Assembly (NCBI GenBank): GCA_026545765.1
Contig: CM048841.1
Location: 24,277,397-24,341,396, forward strand
Direction: 5' to 3'
Source: Plantago major
Lineage: Eukaryota; Streptophyta; Magnoliopsida; Lamiales; Plantaginaceae
DNA: 64,000 nucleotides
Below, in pieces: positions 22,326-34,585 of the stretch. The first letter of the stretch is position 1; each line of letters starts with the position of its first letter. The translations under genes were made by a program, and so were the position numbers. The notes beneath the pieces are model-generated. The model did no database searches and was not told the DNA's origin. It saw only the letters and a program-made list of their open reading frames with translations.

Positions 22326-25300
22326 TTAATAAAGCATATATAACAAGTTGTAGTAACAAGTTGTAATCAAGAACCACCAGTATACGCATACCCTCGTCCT
22401 CCTCGCCGTGGTTAAGTCTACATATTGGTCTTCATGCAGCTCAATGTACTCATCAGGAGCATGAACTACATTTCTCGCTGTTTCATCAACAACCTCTTCT
22501 TGGTACGAGTTGGTAATTGAGTCGTCCTTCTTAACGTACTCTACTCTGGAGCGGGCCCGTATATGTATCGCAGCCAACCGATGCCTTGTCACGTTTGAGC
22601 TTGGATATTCAATGAATACCACTTGGCGTGCTTGAGTAGCCAAGATAAACGGTTCAGATTTACGGTACCTCCTCCTATGGTTAATGTCAACCATCTCATC
22701 TTTTCGTGCTTCCTCGTACCGGTGGAGTAGGATCATACCGATCAACATCAAGCGAAAGGTTCTTTTCAAAGGCAAACCGAATATTCAAGCCACGATTCGC
22801 TTCAACTTTCCGTAGAAATCATACAAATCGGATAAATCTTGCCCACTAACACACCCCTGAATTGCTTGTGGCCTTGCTCGTGTTAGATTCAACCGTGTCG
22901 AACCTAAGACCATTGACTATGTACGATGAGAATGTGGAAACCTTTCTATTTGGTCCCTCCGCTAGAGCTACTAAGTAAGGAGATGTGATGTTGTTGATAG
23001 GATCTCGGACATACTCCTTGAACGAGGTGGGAATTCATTTCCAATTTCGCTTCAAGTTGTGACTCAATCTCATCATCCGTCAATATTGGATTCTTCTCCA
23101 GACAACGCTCTTTGAACTCCCTGTGGACACGATTGGTATGCATGATTAGTTAACTAGTAGTTAGATATTCAAATTCATGAAGCCCCTAGTAAGAAAGCTA
23201 CTCACCCAAAGAATTTCACCATAAATTCATCAACTTGATGCAGTTCGAGAGGACATATCTTTGAAACGCCAACATTTCACTATCATTCAGCCATGATGTA
23301 TTTTTCTTCCCCATAGGTCTCCCTGAGACCCTAAAAACAGAAATAGCATCATCATCATCCTCTTGAACTTCGAATGTGTCTGCGTTTCGAGACGGCCTAG
23401 ATGCATTTGTGGGAACGTGGTCTCCAAAGTAATAGAGCGAAGGTTGCGACTTCCTCTCAAGCGTATGCATTGGCCATCGATCCCTCAGGCCTACCTTTGT
23501 TGCTGACATACCTCTTCAATTTTCCCAAGTACCTGCAATGCATATACTTTTGGGTAATATAATGTGACTTTGGAAAATTCAGACATTTGAATTGAATGAT
23601 TATGTTCATATATTACACACCTCTCGAATGGATACATCCATCGATATTGAACCGGTCCAGCAAGCCTCGCTTCGTGTGGGAGGTGAACCGGCAAGTGTTC
23701 CATAGAATCAAAGAAGCTCGGTGGGAAGATACGCTCGAGCTTGCACAGAATCAATGGTATGTTGCTTTCAAGGTTTGCTAACACTTGATCATCAACCACC
23801 TTGCGCATAAATTCTTGAAAAATAAGCTCAACTCGGTGAGAGCCATCCATACAGTTTAGGTAGCGTTCTCGAAATGCAACCGGAGAAGCCGCCCATAAAC
23901 ACATGACAATCGTGGCTCTTCATTCCATACATCTTCGTCTTCTTCAAATCCACACATCAGCCCAACTTTGAGGCATAATTGTCGGAAACTTCAATCCCCC
24001 CAATCAAACAGCTTTGTTCCTAGATTCAGATCAATCGTGTAACATGCCTCAGCCTTGCCCTTCTCATTCCGCGTTGTCAACTCAGCCTTTTACACCATGT
24101 ATCCAACTCGGCTCTAGATTTAACGTTATCCTTTGTCTTTCCGGAATGTTACAAATCGTGTTGAAGCGTTCTCGAACACATTCTTCTCAATGTGCATGAA
24201 ATCCAACATGTGACGATAAGAAGACCGCTCCAATAAGGCAAGTCCCAAGATGCTTCTCTTCTTCCATCCACATTTGTTCTCAATTTTCTTGTTATGCTTC
24301 TCCCACCCAAGTTCGGTCACTTTCATAAGACCCGACTATCAATCTCCGCAAGTATGTCATGCACCAAGAAGTTGTCTCGGAGGGCCTTTAATCTCTACTT
24401 TGTTTTTCAAGAATTAAGTCTTGTTCTTCCTAAACGGATGGTTCCTTGGTAGAAACTACGATGTGAGTCAAACCAAGATTCTTTCCCGCTCTCCTTGATC
24501 AATGCATCGGTGTCCTCCAAACAATGTGGACAAGCATGAAAACCATGATCTTCCTTCCAGATAGCATTGAATAAGCGGAAAATCACTCACGGTCCACAAT
24601 AGTCTTGCTCTCAAGGTAAAGTTCTTCTTCGTTGACACATCATATGCGGTGATACCATTTTCCCAACTCAATCGGCTCCTTAATTAAGGGCGCAAGAACA
24701 CATCCGCTTACATCACCGGATCACCGCCCGAACAGGCTAAGAACATGAACGGTTCCTTCATGCACTCACCGGGCAAGGTTATGCAGTGTCGGCATGATCG
24801 CCAACAAGACTTCCGGTCACTTCCAAACGGGTTAAAACCATCCGCATAAAGCCCCAAACGTACATTTCTAGATTCGCCGCAAACTCGGATATGTCTTGTC
24901 GAACTCTTTCCATGCCGGTGAGTCGATGGGTGCTCCATTATACCCATCATCCGCCTCCTTACTCTCTCCTTGTGCTAACGCATTTTATCAAGACACTTGA
25001 AGCGTCTAACCTCTTCAAACGAGGTGCTAGAGGGAAGTACCACATTTACTTATGTGGGAGATTTATCTTATGGCGTTTCTTTGAAGCCCCCTCCTTGTAA
25101 CGCTTAAAGCCGTCCTTACCACAAAACTTGCACTTCAGTAGATCTACATCCTCCCCCCCCCAATAGCTCATGCACATCTCCGGACAACGATTACATGGTT
25201 ACCATAGGCAACCCCAACCCCGCATCTTTTCTTCGCTTGGTAAAGTTGGTGGGTACTAGGTGCAGTTCAGGCAACACTCGATAACAATTGCGTAGTTATT

Positions 25301-25882
25301 GAAGCTCACTTGATTGGCCACCCTCGGCCTACAACTCATTAGCCGAGACAACAAAGACAACTCAGTGTGCTTCTGACACCCCGGCCAAATTGGCTTCTTT
25401 GATGATTCCAAGTCGTCAAAGAACACCTGATCCTCGGAATTCGGTGGCTCCTCCACATCCCGATCGGTGTCCATGAACTCTGGACCCGCAACATCATACA
25501 CCATTTGCTCAATCCTCTCATGATCAGGATTAGCATCAGATGTGGACGTATTTTGAGTACTACCCATCACATTTTGCTTCCTTCTTTTACGCTTAGGAAT
25601 ACTCCCATAGTCCATGAACGGTATTGATTCCTCACCATGATAACACCATACCTCTTACTCATTCTGAACCCCTTACGTTTCAAGTGCTCGACTACCGTTC
25701 TAGGAGGCAAAATTGTCTATTCCTACATTTGTTCGCATTGCAGGGCACTTCATCATCCCCCGACTCAAACAAGTAGTTTGTGTAAGTGCAAAAGCAATGA
25801 AGGCTTCAACCCCTTCCACAAAACTAGATTGAATTCTGCCATTAACAGTGCGACGGTACATCCATGAACGATCGGGATTCAT
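22326..25882 (-). pseudogene. CACTA transposase (TNPD/TNP2 type) remnant
   Basis: Minus-strand remnant of the main En/Spm transposase. In coding order: a transposase-associated domain at 25700-25882 (begins MNPDRSWMY), TNP2 core pieces at 25256-25615, 24708-24950 (RLGLYADGFNPFG, then PGECMKEPFMFL) and 24126-24671 (MLDFMHIEKNVFENA), a DUF4218-type domain at 23520-23904 (CKLERIFPPSFFDSMEHL, LPHEARLAGPVQYRWMYPFE) and a DUF4216-type domain at 22420-22775 (RYRKSEPFILATQARQV). The domain order is the family's usual one. The frame shifts several times between pieces, so no full-length protein is encoded. The TNPA-like gene follows on the same strand. Confidence 0.85.
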
Positions 25883-26758
25883 AATTCAACAATTAACCTG
25901 CGTCTCAATTTATTAGATTTATAACATTTATACAATTACGTATTTAGTTTCATTACAATTACAATTACATTTTAATTATGATACGGTAACAATTGGTAAT
26001 GAATTACATGCATTTTACTATTACAATTCAATCCTTTGGTAGTTATAACATTTATACCATTACGTATTTAGTTTCATTACAATTACAATTACATTTTTAA
26101 TTATGATACGGTAACAATTGGTAATGAATTACATGCATTTTACGATTACAATTCAATTTTCTAGTAGTTAAACTTCCATATATCTATTAACATTACAAAT
26201 TGTAGATGAAAATATTATTGATTGTTTTATGTTAATACTCCAAAATTATATTAAAATCACCAAAATCACCAAATTGTCTCCAAACACACAATTAAATCTT
26301 CATAATCCTAGTGCATATCTGAAAATAGCTAAGTAAATACCCTACACAATTACAATAATAGTAACATCATACTAGCAATCCAATTTCACAATAAATATAT
26401 CAATTTCACACCTCAAAGCTAACCCAATACGTAATATAAGCTAAATTATCTACTACATACTTCCTATAACAATCCAATTGATCAAACTAGTCAAAATTCA
26501 TAAAATTCCCAAATTTTAAAAAGTAAGGGTTTTAGCCAAAATACCTTCAATTTCGGAAAAAATAGCGGATGAAAGTTGAAATTGATGCACAATCCGAGCT
26601 CCTTGTCCGACGAGCTTCGAAACGAGACCAAGATTGGCCGGAATCGTCGAGATTTGGCCGGAAAATGTTTGGGACGAATTGGGGGAAGAAAGGAAGAAAG
26701 AAGAAGAAAGGAAGAAATAAGATGAAACTGCCCGTGTTCTGTTATGTACACTTGACTT

Positions 26759-27004
26759 TTAGGGACGGATATTTATCCGTCCCTAAGAAAATTTTTTTTT
26801 TTTTTTTTCCAGGTCAACTGTTTTAGGGACGGATAAAAAATCCGTCTCTAAAACAGGGACGGATTACATAATCCGTCCCTAATTAAGCACGGATTAGGGA
26901 CGGATTATGTAATCCGTCCCTAAACTCGCCGATTCGTCCCTAAATTAGGGACGGATATTATCCGTCCCTAATTTCCGTCCCTAAAACCGACTTTTCTTGT
27001 AGTG
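26759..27004. promoter_or_regulatory. CACTA right subterminal repeats
   Basis: Mirror of the left end: repeated GGGACGGAT and ATCCGTCCC in both orientations, several as palindromes (for example GGGACGGATTATGTAATCCG), ending in the terminal inverted repeat at 27004. As this is the 5' side of the transposase gene, the promoter should lie here or just inside; none is recognisable. Confidence 0.7.
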
Positions 27005-27680
27005 TTACATAAAAACCTAAACAATTAGAACTTCAAAAAGATGAAACTAAAAACCGGTATTAAAACATCATCTATTTAGCATTAACAATCAACAATTTCA
27101 GTATAAAAATATACTATTCACACATACATTCAAGTTCTACAAAATTACAGAAACTCTAAAAAACTAAATTGAAACCACGAATATCGGCAATTTACAGCTA
27201 AACATAGACAATTAACATACAAAACTAAACAATAAAAACTACAAAATATTAAACAAAAACATGTATTAAAACACCACCTATTTATCATTAAACATCAGCA
27301 ATTTCAGTATAAAAATGCACAATTCACACTAAAAGCATACCGGTTGTACAAACCTACAAAAATCCAAACAAAAAGAAATGAAATCACAAACATCAACAAT
27401 TTATAGATTAGACATACACAATTTACATAAAAACCTAAACGATAAAAATTTCAAAAGATGGAACAAAAAATTTATATTCAAGCATCACCTATGACCTTTA
27501 AAAATCAACAATTGCAGTTTAAATATAAGCTATTCATACATACATCTCAGTTATACAAAACTACATAAATTCTATAAATAAAAAATGAAATCACAAATAT
27601 CAACAATTTATTCCTACACGTACACCATTTACATAAAAATCTAAACAATAAATTTTTTAAATAGGTACAAGTATAATACT
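27005..27680. repeat. 206-bp tandem array, right part
   Basis: About three copies of an A+C-rich unit starting near 27057, 27263 and 27473 (spacing 206 and 210 bp). Shared landmarks are TATTAAAACA, CACCTATTTA, ATCAACAATT, CACAAATATCAACAATTTA and CATAAAAACCTAAAC. Copies differ by many substitutions, so the array is old. Confidence 0.7.
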
Positions 27681-29429
27681 GACAAATTAAGAATCAGAGC
27701 TACAACAGCTCACTCAGTGACATAGTACACCATGAAATTTTTTACATAAGATAAATACTTATCAAAATCAACATACTAAAGCATGTATTCCACAACTATA
27801 TAGAATTAACTAATCTAATAAAACAACTTCAAATCCAACAATCAATATCCAAACAATCAAATCCATATACAATTTCAAATACTCAAATGATAAGCTTCAT
27901 AGATACATATATGTTACTGGCATGCACATGTGTATCGTGTATTTGATCACAACATCAACCACTCAATATCAGAAGATTCTGAACAAACGCTTACACATTA
28001 GATCCTGCAACAATTACCTAGTTTCCACTAACCACATCACAAACTAAATTCTCATTAAACACGAACAGTATCATAAATGATGAACTCCACGAAAACTAAA
28101 TGCTGATTCTGAATTTTGCACAATTTCATCCAGCTAATAAATAACATGAAATTAGTGCGACATCTAGCTTAAGCACTAGCTCCTAGGGCGTCCGAGTCAC
28201 TAGCTCATGTACACGGATTCCAGAGATTAGAAATATAGTAGAAACCCCCTAAAAGAATAAACTACTCTCTATAATAATAAACATTTAAGGTCTCAACTTA
28301 TGTATAAATGCTTTAAAAACAAACTCTATTTATGAATAAACTTTTTACAAGAATATTTTTTATCAGTTCCAACGATGGTACTGTATGGAATTTCTACTTA
28401 CCACCTTCGATCATCAATCTCGAATATATCCAACTCTCCGACGATGATTTTATGGAGGATGGGCGCCGTCCTCAGTCCTCATGATGGGTTGCGCATTCTC
28501 TCTACAATTGGACCAGAAACGTAGTTATGTTATCTTTCGAACATAAATCTTCAACCATAATTGTTTAACATAATGAAAATTAAGGTTAGTGATCTAATGA
28601 TTGAATGAATTATGATATTTCTCCAATTAGTCTCCATGACTATTTGTGGACCAACTGATTGCGGAAACTCCAGCTAACTACTACGCCAATCACACGTGAA
28701 ATGTTTATCCGAGTACACTCTAGATCTCATCTTCGTACAATAAAAGCTGTACTGTTTACTTTTATCATTTTGAATGTCCGATAGAATTTTTCTTCATTTT
28801 ATTTGACATTTAAAAAGAATATTATATTTGAGTTTGTCTCCTGAGAGACGCCTACTTAGAAAAGACGAAGAGACACAATGTAATATACAACATACTAAAA
28901 TGTGGTAAATTTTACGGGTCAACCCAGCGTGGCGGGTCGACCCGCGAAATTAAAAAAAAAAACAGAAAATGCATAGCAGCCATGGCTGCTACTTGCAACA
29001 AGCTCGCTGCTATTACCACCGTCCATGGACGGCCATGCATAAGAGCTCCATCCATGGAAGTTTAAAAAAAAAAACATATTAGATTTTTTTTCTTCCAATT
29101 GATCTCGAATTGATTTCTAATTGAGTGTTTTAAAGAGTGTGGAGCTTCCATTGAAGTCAAATTATGGTGATTTAGATTACAATATTGATTTTTGGTTTAA
29201 TTTGATAAATTAGAAAGTATAAAGTATATTATTGAAGAATTTTCAAAAGGTGGGGAAGAATTTGACAAAAGTATATTTAGGTTTCATTTAGTAATAGTTA
29301 AGGTTTATATGATAAATGGTTAAGGTTTTATTTACTAATGGTTAAAGTTCTAAGTACTAATGGTTGAGATTTTTAATTAGAAAATGTAAAGATCAATGTG
29401 GTACATGGTTAGTGTTTTAATTTGTAATG
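27681..29429. other. intergenic, AT-rich
   Basis: No gene seen. It holds a short cluster of G+C-rich palindromes at 28931-29043 and a GT-donor-like site near 28390-28402 on the minus strand that belongs to no open frame. Confidence 0.4.
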
Positions 29430-31050
29430 GTTAAGGTTTATTTAATCAGCTATTAAGGAGTAATATATTTTACATAAAGGTAATGGTGAACCCTAAAACC
29501 TGACATATGAAATACAGATTCAGGTTATTATACAGAAAGCTAAAGGTTTAAATGTAATCTTGTAAATGTTCTGTCATTACATATAAACTTTAGCAGTAAC
29601 ACACAATAACCTAAAACAACCTAAATATAAACCTTAACCATTTTTCAAACGAACCTTAACCATTCGAACTTAACTAGATTAAGAGTGAAAAAAAAAAAGT
29701 TTGGGGTTTGTCAATGGTCATTTAAGCATTATAAAATTCTATGGAGGAAATGGTGAACCCCAAAACGCCCCGACACATGAAACACCCTCAGGGTCTGACG
29801 CCCTTAATTAGGGCTTATGGTTTAGTATGTCCTAAACCATAAGCCATAATTAAGGGTTTGTCGGGGGTCACTGAAGCATACTAAAACCCTATGGAGAAAA
29901 TGGTGAACCATAAAATTTCTACTGACCCATGAAACTCAAATGCAGGTTATTATACAGAAAGGTTAAGGTTTAAGTGTAACCTTGTAAAGGTTGTAACATT
30001 ACATATAAACCTTAACAGGAACACACAGTAACCTAAACCATTTTAAACATAAACCTTTAACCATTTTTCGAAAAAAGTAACCATTACAACTAGACTACAT
30101 TAATAATGAAAAATATATAAACCTTAATAGTAACACATAAAAACATAACTTATATCAAACATAAACCTTAACCTTTCATTAGAAAAATCATGAAACTCAT
30201 GAACAATATTGCGGAACATCTTATCTGAACTCTCCCACAAAATTCAGGTTATTGAACAGAAAGCTAAAGGTTTAAATGTAATCTTGTAAATGTTCTGTCA
30301 TTACATATAAATTTTAGCAATAGCACACAATAACCTAAAACAACTTAAACATAAACCTTAACAATTTTTCAAACGAACCTTAACCATTAGAACTTAACTA
30401 GATCAAAAAAGTTTGGGGTTTGTCGAGGGTCATTTAAGCATTATAAAACCCTATGGAGGAAATGGTGAACCCCGAAACCCCCGACACATGAAACACCCTC
30501 AGGGTCTGACGCCCTAGGACTTAGGGTTTAGGATGGGTACAAAGCATACTAAAACCCTATGGATAAAATGGTGAACCCTAAATTTTTTACTCATCCACGA
30601 GACACAAATTCAGTTTATTATACAGAAAGGTTAAGGTTTAAGTGTAACCTTGTAAATTAAGGTTGTAACATTAAATATAAACCTTATCAGGAACATACAA
30701 TAACCTAATACATTTTAAACATAAACCTTAACCATTAGAACTTAACTAGATTAACAGTGAAAAATATGTTACACCTTAATTAGAGTTTATGATCGCTCTA
30801 TACCCTATCCTAAACTCTAATACATAATTAAGGGTTTGTCGGGTTCACTAAAGCATTCAAAAATCCTATGGAGGAAATAGTGAATCCTAAAACTACCCCT
30901 GACATGAAATACAAATTCAGGTTATTATACATAAAAATATAGGTTTAAGTGTAACCCTGTAAAGGTTTTATTATTACATATAAACCTTAACAGAAACACA
31001 CAATAACTTAAATTATTCTAAACATAAACCTGAATTTTGAAAAATAACCA
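29430..31050. repeat. complex tandem array, 300-420-bp units
   Basis: At least five units begin with CAGGTTATTATACAGAAAG or a close variant at about 29521, 29943, 30245, 30611 and 30918. Each continues through AAGGTTTAAGTGTAACCTTG, CATTACATATAAACCTTA and a stretch of TAAACCTTAACCATTT. Some carry a second module with GAAATGGTGAACCC, ACACCCTCAGGGTCTGACGC and a palindrome around TAATTAAGGG. Unit length varies because modules are gained or lost. Coding capacity is absent. Confidence 0.75.
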
Positions 31051-32640
31051 TTAAAGGACAAAGCTTTTCGTAGTCCATAGGTTCAACTTGAAAATCTTTG
31101 GAAACTACACAGTAAACAGGTAAAGGGAGACACGCAAAACAATAATATTGTTAGCCAAATACTCCATTTATCAGTATATACTAGTTTGACATATTACACC
31201 AAGAAACTCCATTGCCTTTTTACAGTCACATTGAGCTGATCAGGAAAGAGGGATGAGCTAGAGAAAGCACCAACAAGAGAACACATGAGCAACAAGGACC
31301 AAAATCCAAATACACCAAACAAAGCCAACATAAAAACTATTGGTGCTTCTAAAATCCACTCGAGTTCTCCGTTTTACTTGTCTCGGCACTCAAACCATTT
31401 TATCCTAATCAATACAGTCATAATCATGTGGATCAGTCTGATATCTTAATATAATTAACCATGCAAAATCAATCCACAATAACCAGTAACAATCAATTTG
31501 CAGAGATGAAAATGGATACAAAATGCACGGGGTGTTGCGAGAATCGAACTCGCGGCCTCTCGCAAAAGCGAGAGTCATACCAAACTAAACACCCATTTCA
31601 TTGTGATTTAATGACAAAGATACAAACCTGTAACCCAAGCCTAAAAAGGTTACAATCTACTAGCCACTGGAATGAATTGCATTGGTTTGGCCCTAAAAAA
31701 GCATAAATTGAGCAGCATGAGGGGAGGAACAACATTGAGCTGAGCAGCCCCTACTGTTATGAAATGCATAACTAGAGAGTCCATTATATTCATTTACATA
31801 AAAGGCAATGCAAGTTAAAATCAGATAATAGGAATGAATTATACCTTACCATCCAATTATTCAGGAGCTAACAACATAATAATGAGAGACACCTCATCGG
31901 ACCTCTACGACCAAAATCATAAGGCGATCGTTCCGAAAACCTAACAACAAGAGTCTGGTCATAACTACATAGAGAACTCAAGCAGAAATCTCAATCGAGC
32001 TGAACAAGTATCACAATCTCGACTATGAGTATATACACAGGCGCATGAATTATGAGTATACAATAGGTTCCTCAGTCTTTATGTCGATTGAGAGGTGGAA
32101 GAAGAAGAAGAGAGAAGGGGAATTTGGATTAGATGCACATTTCTTTATCTTTTTTTTTTTAACATTTTCTTTTAATTTTGTAATTTTTTATTTTTATTTT
32201 TGATTTATTTTTAATCGGAAGTGAGGTGGCATGTGATGCATAAGTCAAAGTCGGGATAAAATCGTTGACTCTGGTGCCACATCAGCAAAAAGGACCACGT
32301 GACGCCAAAATTTGAAAACTTTAGGACCAATGATCACACGACCACCAAACAGGTTATTGCACACGCCATTTGGGGTAAACTTTGGGACTAAAAATGCCAT
32401 TCTCCCCATTCTTACCATTTCAAATCAACGTGCTCAACACAACATCAGTAATATTAATATCCTCTGCAAGTATTTAGGAATTCTCATGTGTAATTATACA
32501 ACAAATGCTAGATAAACATCAAATAGTTATATACATCCAACAATCAAACACCTACAGAACCTAAAATACTGCAAAATATAGACGACGACAACAGCAAAAA
32601 GAGCAAAACTCAAATAATTAATAATCTGTTCGAAATACCT
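31051..32640. other. intergenic, with tRNA pseudogene
   Basis: Apart from the tRNA-Pro pseudogene at 31529-31594 I see no gene. On the minus strand, a CT-rich stretch near 32090-32120 followed at about 31848 by GGATG|GTAAGGTATA looks like a 5' exon with a donor, but no coding frame goes with it. Confidence 0.35.
31529..31594 (-). pseudogene. tRNA-Pro(TGG)-like pseudogene
   Basis: On the minus strand the acceptor arms GGGTGTT and AACACCC pair perfectly. The T arm GCGAG-TTCGATT-CTCGC is intact and keeps the internal B box. The anticodon stem CTCGC/GCGAG matches plant tRNA-Pro, but the loop is TTTT instead of the seven bases TTTGGGT, so the anticodon is gone. The D arm is also shortened. It cannot act as a tRNA. 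Derivation from tRNA-Pro is my inference from general similarity. Confidence 0.7.
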
Positions 32641-32658
32641 TTATATCTCGAATCAAAC

Positions 32659-32742
32659 CTTGGTAATCACATTTCCAACACCAGTTGAAGCTTCAGAGGT
32701 CGATTTAGCAACAGATCCATGAGTATCTCGAGAATTCTCCAT
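32659..32742 (-). CDS. possible first coding exon, unknown gene
   Basis: On the minus strand, ATG at 32742 opens 28 codons (MENSRDTHGSVAKSTSEAST onward) up to a donor ITK|GTTTGA after 32659, phase 0. Upstream there is a matching leader: an intron at 32798-32870 (CCAG|GTATTTT to TTCTCAG|CGG), a leader exon from about 32930 to 32871, and a TATA-like TATATAA near 32960. That set of signals is more than chance usually gives. I could not find the following exons within the repeats to the left, and I do not recognise the protein. A short reading frame of 29 codons, if unspliced, is the alternative. Confidence 0.35.
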
Positions 32743-33174
32743 TGTTTGTACTGAAATTCATATCGAAACCTAGCTATTGAACGGGAGATTACAACCGCTG
32801 AGAAGAATGACTGATTCAAATCAGAATTTGAGAAGAAAATCGAGATGAAATCAACGGGAATTGAAAATACCTGGATGGATCGCCAGTCTTCTCACGCTAT
32901 ATCAAAAATTCAGAACGATGAAGAATGATGACGTGGTTGGTCGAGTCGGTTTAGACTGGGTTATATACCTTATTAATTGATCCACCCGAACCGCTAAACA
33001 TAAAAACCGGGTCAAATAAGATAGATCCTCGAGATTTGAATTGTTTAGATTTTTAGTGAGTATTTCCCCAGTCTCTCCTTAGTTAGTCTCTTATAAGTAT
33101 TAGTAATTATATTTATGGTGTAAGTGTTAAAAATTCAAAATTAACCTTTAACCAACCAATCTAACTACTTTCTA

Positions 33175-33385
33175 CTCCCTCCGTCCCAGACCAAATGTCT
33201 TATTTTGACTTTTTGCGGTCAATATTTTTTAACTTTTACTATGATTTATTTTTAAACCGTAAATGTAAAATGTTCAATTAAATTATATAATTAAATTTTA
33301 CAGTTTAAGATTAAATTATAAATAAAGTTGAAAAATATTGACAGCGAAAAGTTAAAATGGGACATTTGATTTAGAATGGAGGGAG
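33175..33385. mobile_element. Stowaway MITE (211 bp)
   Basis: TA|CTCCCTCCGTCCCAGACC at the left and, in reverse complement, CTCCCTCCATTCTAAATC at the right, followed by TA. The arms pair further through AAATGTCTTATTTTGACTTT on the left and AAATGTCCCATTTTAACTTT on the right. This is the best preserved Stowaway copy in the window. Confidence 0.88.
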
Positions 33386-33768
33386 TAATATATAGTAATG
33401 TAATGTGCTATGATAATATTCTTCTTATTTTAAGTGTCCTTATTTTACGTGTTGGGACAATATACACACCCGACTTTAATAATTCCATTGTCAATTTCTT
33501 TTGGCATAACTTTTATACATATTCTGAGTAACAACTTTAGTCACACTAACACAACTAATAATTAATTAACTGGTCAAAAACTACTAACTCACGGGTGCAT
33601 GGCAATGGAACAAATAAAATAAAATAAAATCATCAAATCTTCTGCGTACCAAACTAACTCATGAAGTTTGAGATATTATTCTCCTACCACAATATATAGG
33701 ATTATTGACTGGTTTTTTTTTTGATTTCTCTATCCATTGTCACGATTAATCAATAACATTTGTCGAAT

Positions 33769-33873
33769 CCTTTTTTGATGAAATTTCTCGATGGTTTTAC
33801 ATCCAGCGAAATTCGAGCAGGGCATTGCTTAAGTGAACTCAAGTCTCTTACCACTTGAGCCAACAACCGTTGG
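33769..33873 (-). mobile_element. SINE, second copy, 3' truncated
   Basis: On the minus strand the head CCAACGGTTGTTGGCTCAAG, then TGGTAAGAGACTTGAGTTCA, matches the SINE at 12223 almost base for base. The B-box region is degraded (GCTCGAATTTCGCTGGATGT). The body is cut short and ends in an A run. No clear duplication is visible around it. Confidence 0.75.
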
Positions 33874-34031
33874 TGATTATTGCCTGATTGCCGACCAAAC
33901 TTTTTCTTTTTCTTAAGAAACCTGACCAACCATATACACGTATGTAGCCCATACTGTCGAGGGCCGGCTTGATAGTAAATCCCGGATTCCATAATGATAT
34001 AATTAATGAAAATTTAGAATATAAATTTTCA

Positions 34032-34541
34032 TGTAAAAGAAAAGCTTGATTCTATTGAAGGAAAATTGAAGAAGTGAGTTACAATATCCAGATTAGGGTT
34101 TACATCTATAGCCACAAATTGAGGCTATTTCTTGGAGAGAGAGAAAAATTGATGCAACCTTATTGATCGAAAGCATCATCACTACGATTGCCCTAAACTA
34201 ATTCAAGCAAAGTTGTTGATCTTCATGCTCAATTTGATCGAATGGTGGACGAGCAAGTTCGTACAGAGGAGGTACAATGAGGAAGAAGACAAGTGATCCA
34301 ATGTGACACATTTTTCGTGTTCCCAACGGCTTTCTGCGCTTTAGTCCATAAACGCCTAGTTTGTCCGTCCAGTTCGTCTGTGTTGTCCGCTTCCTATTGG
34401 CTCGCTCTTTTCTGCTTCTTTCTCTCTTTCCCGTATCTTTCTTTTCTTCACACATTGAGTACCATAACTTCCTTCTTCTTTGCAATCAAGTCCTTTCCGT
34501 TTTATACAATTAGTCCTTATAATTTCTTTTTCTTTCCAATA
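34032..34541 (-). repeat. Copia 3' LTR
   Basis: Left-hand LTR, which is the 3' one for the minus-strand element. On the plus strand it begins TGTAAAAGAAAAGCTTG and ends TTTCTTTCCAATA. The neighbouring AGAGGAAGG/GAGGGGGAA purine run (34542-34562, minus strand) is the polypurine tract. Confidence 0.88.
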
Positions 34542-34585
34542 TTCCCCCTCAAGAGGAAGGTAAATGTTCTTTACATTCATCTTGT

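Larger units (their letters stand above)
19341..27004 (-). mobile_element. CACTA (En/Spm) transposon, 7664 bp
   Basis: The termini are CACTACAAGAAAAATCAGG (left) and CACTACAAGAAAAGTCGG (right, reverse complement). A perfect 3-bp duplication TTA flanks them (19338-19340 and 27005-27007), so both ends are intact. Subterminal palindromes built on GGGACGGAT cluster at both ends. Two minus-strand gene remnants fill the inside: a TNPD-type transposase (22326-25882) and a TNPA-like second protein (19822-22255). Both are interrupted, so the element is probably unable to move by itself but could be moved in trans. Confidence 0.93.
33000..34026. other. intergenic with MITE and SINE
   Basis: No gene. 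It contains the Stowaway element at 33175-33385 and the SINE copy at 33769-33873; the rest is AT-rich unique-looking DNA up to the Copia element. Confidence 0.5.

Noticed and set aside
28388-28510. Possible minus-strand exon ending in GGTG|GTAAGTAG
   Set aside because: All three frames contain stops and no flanking exon could be found.
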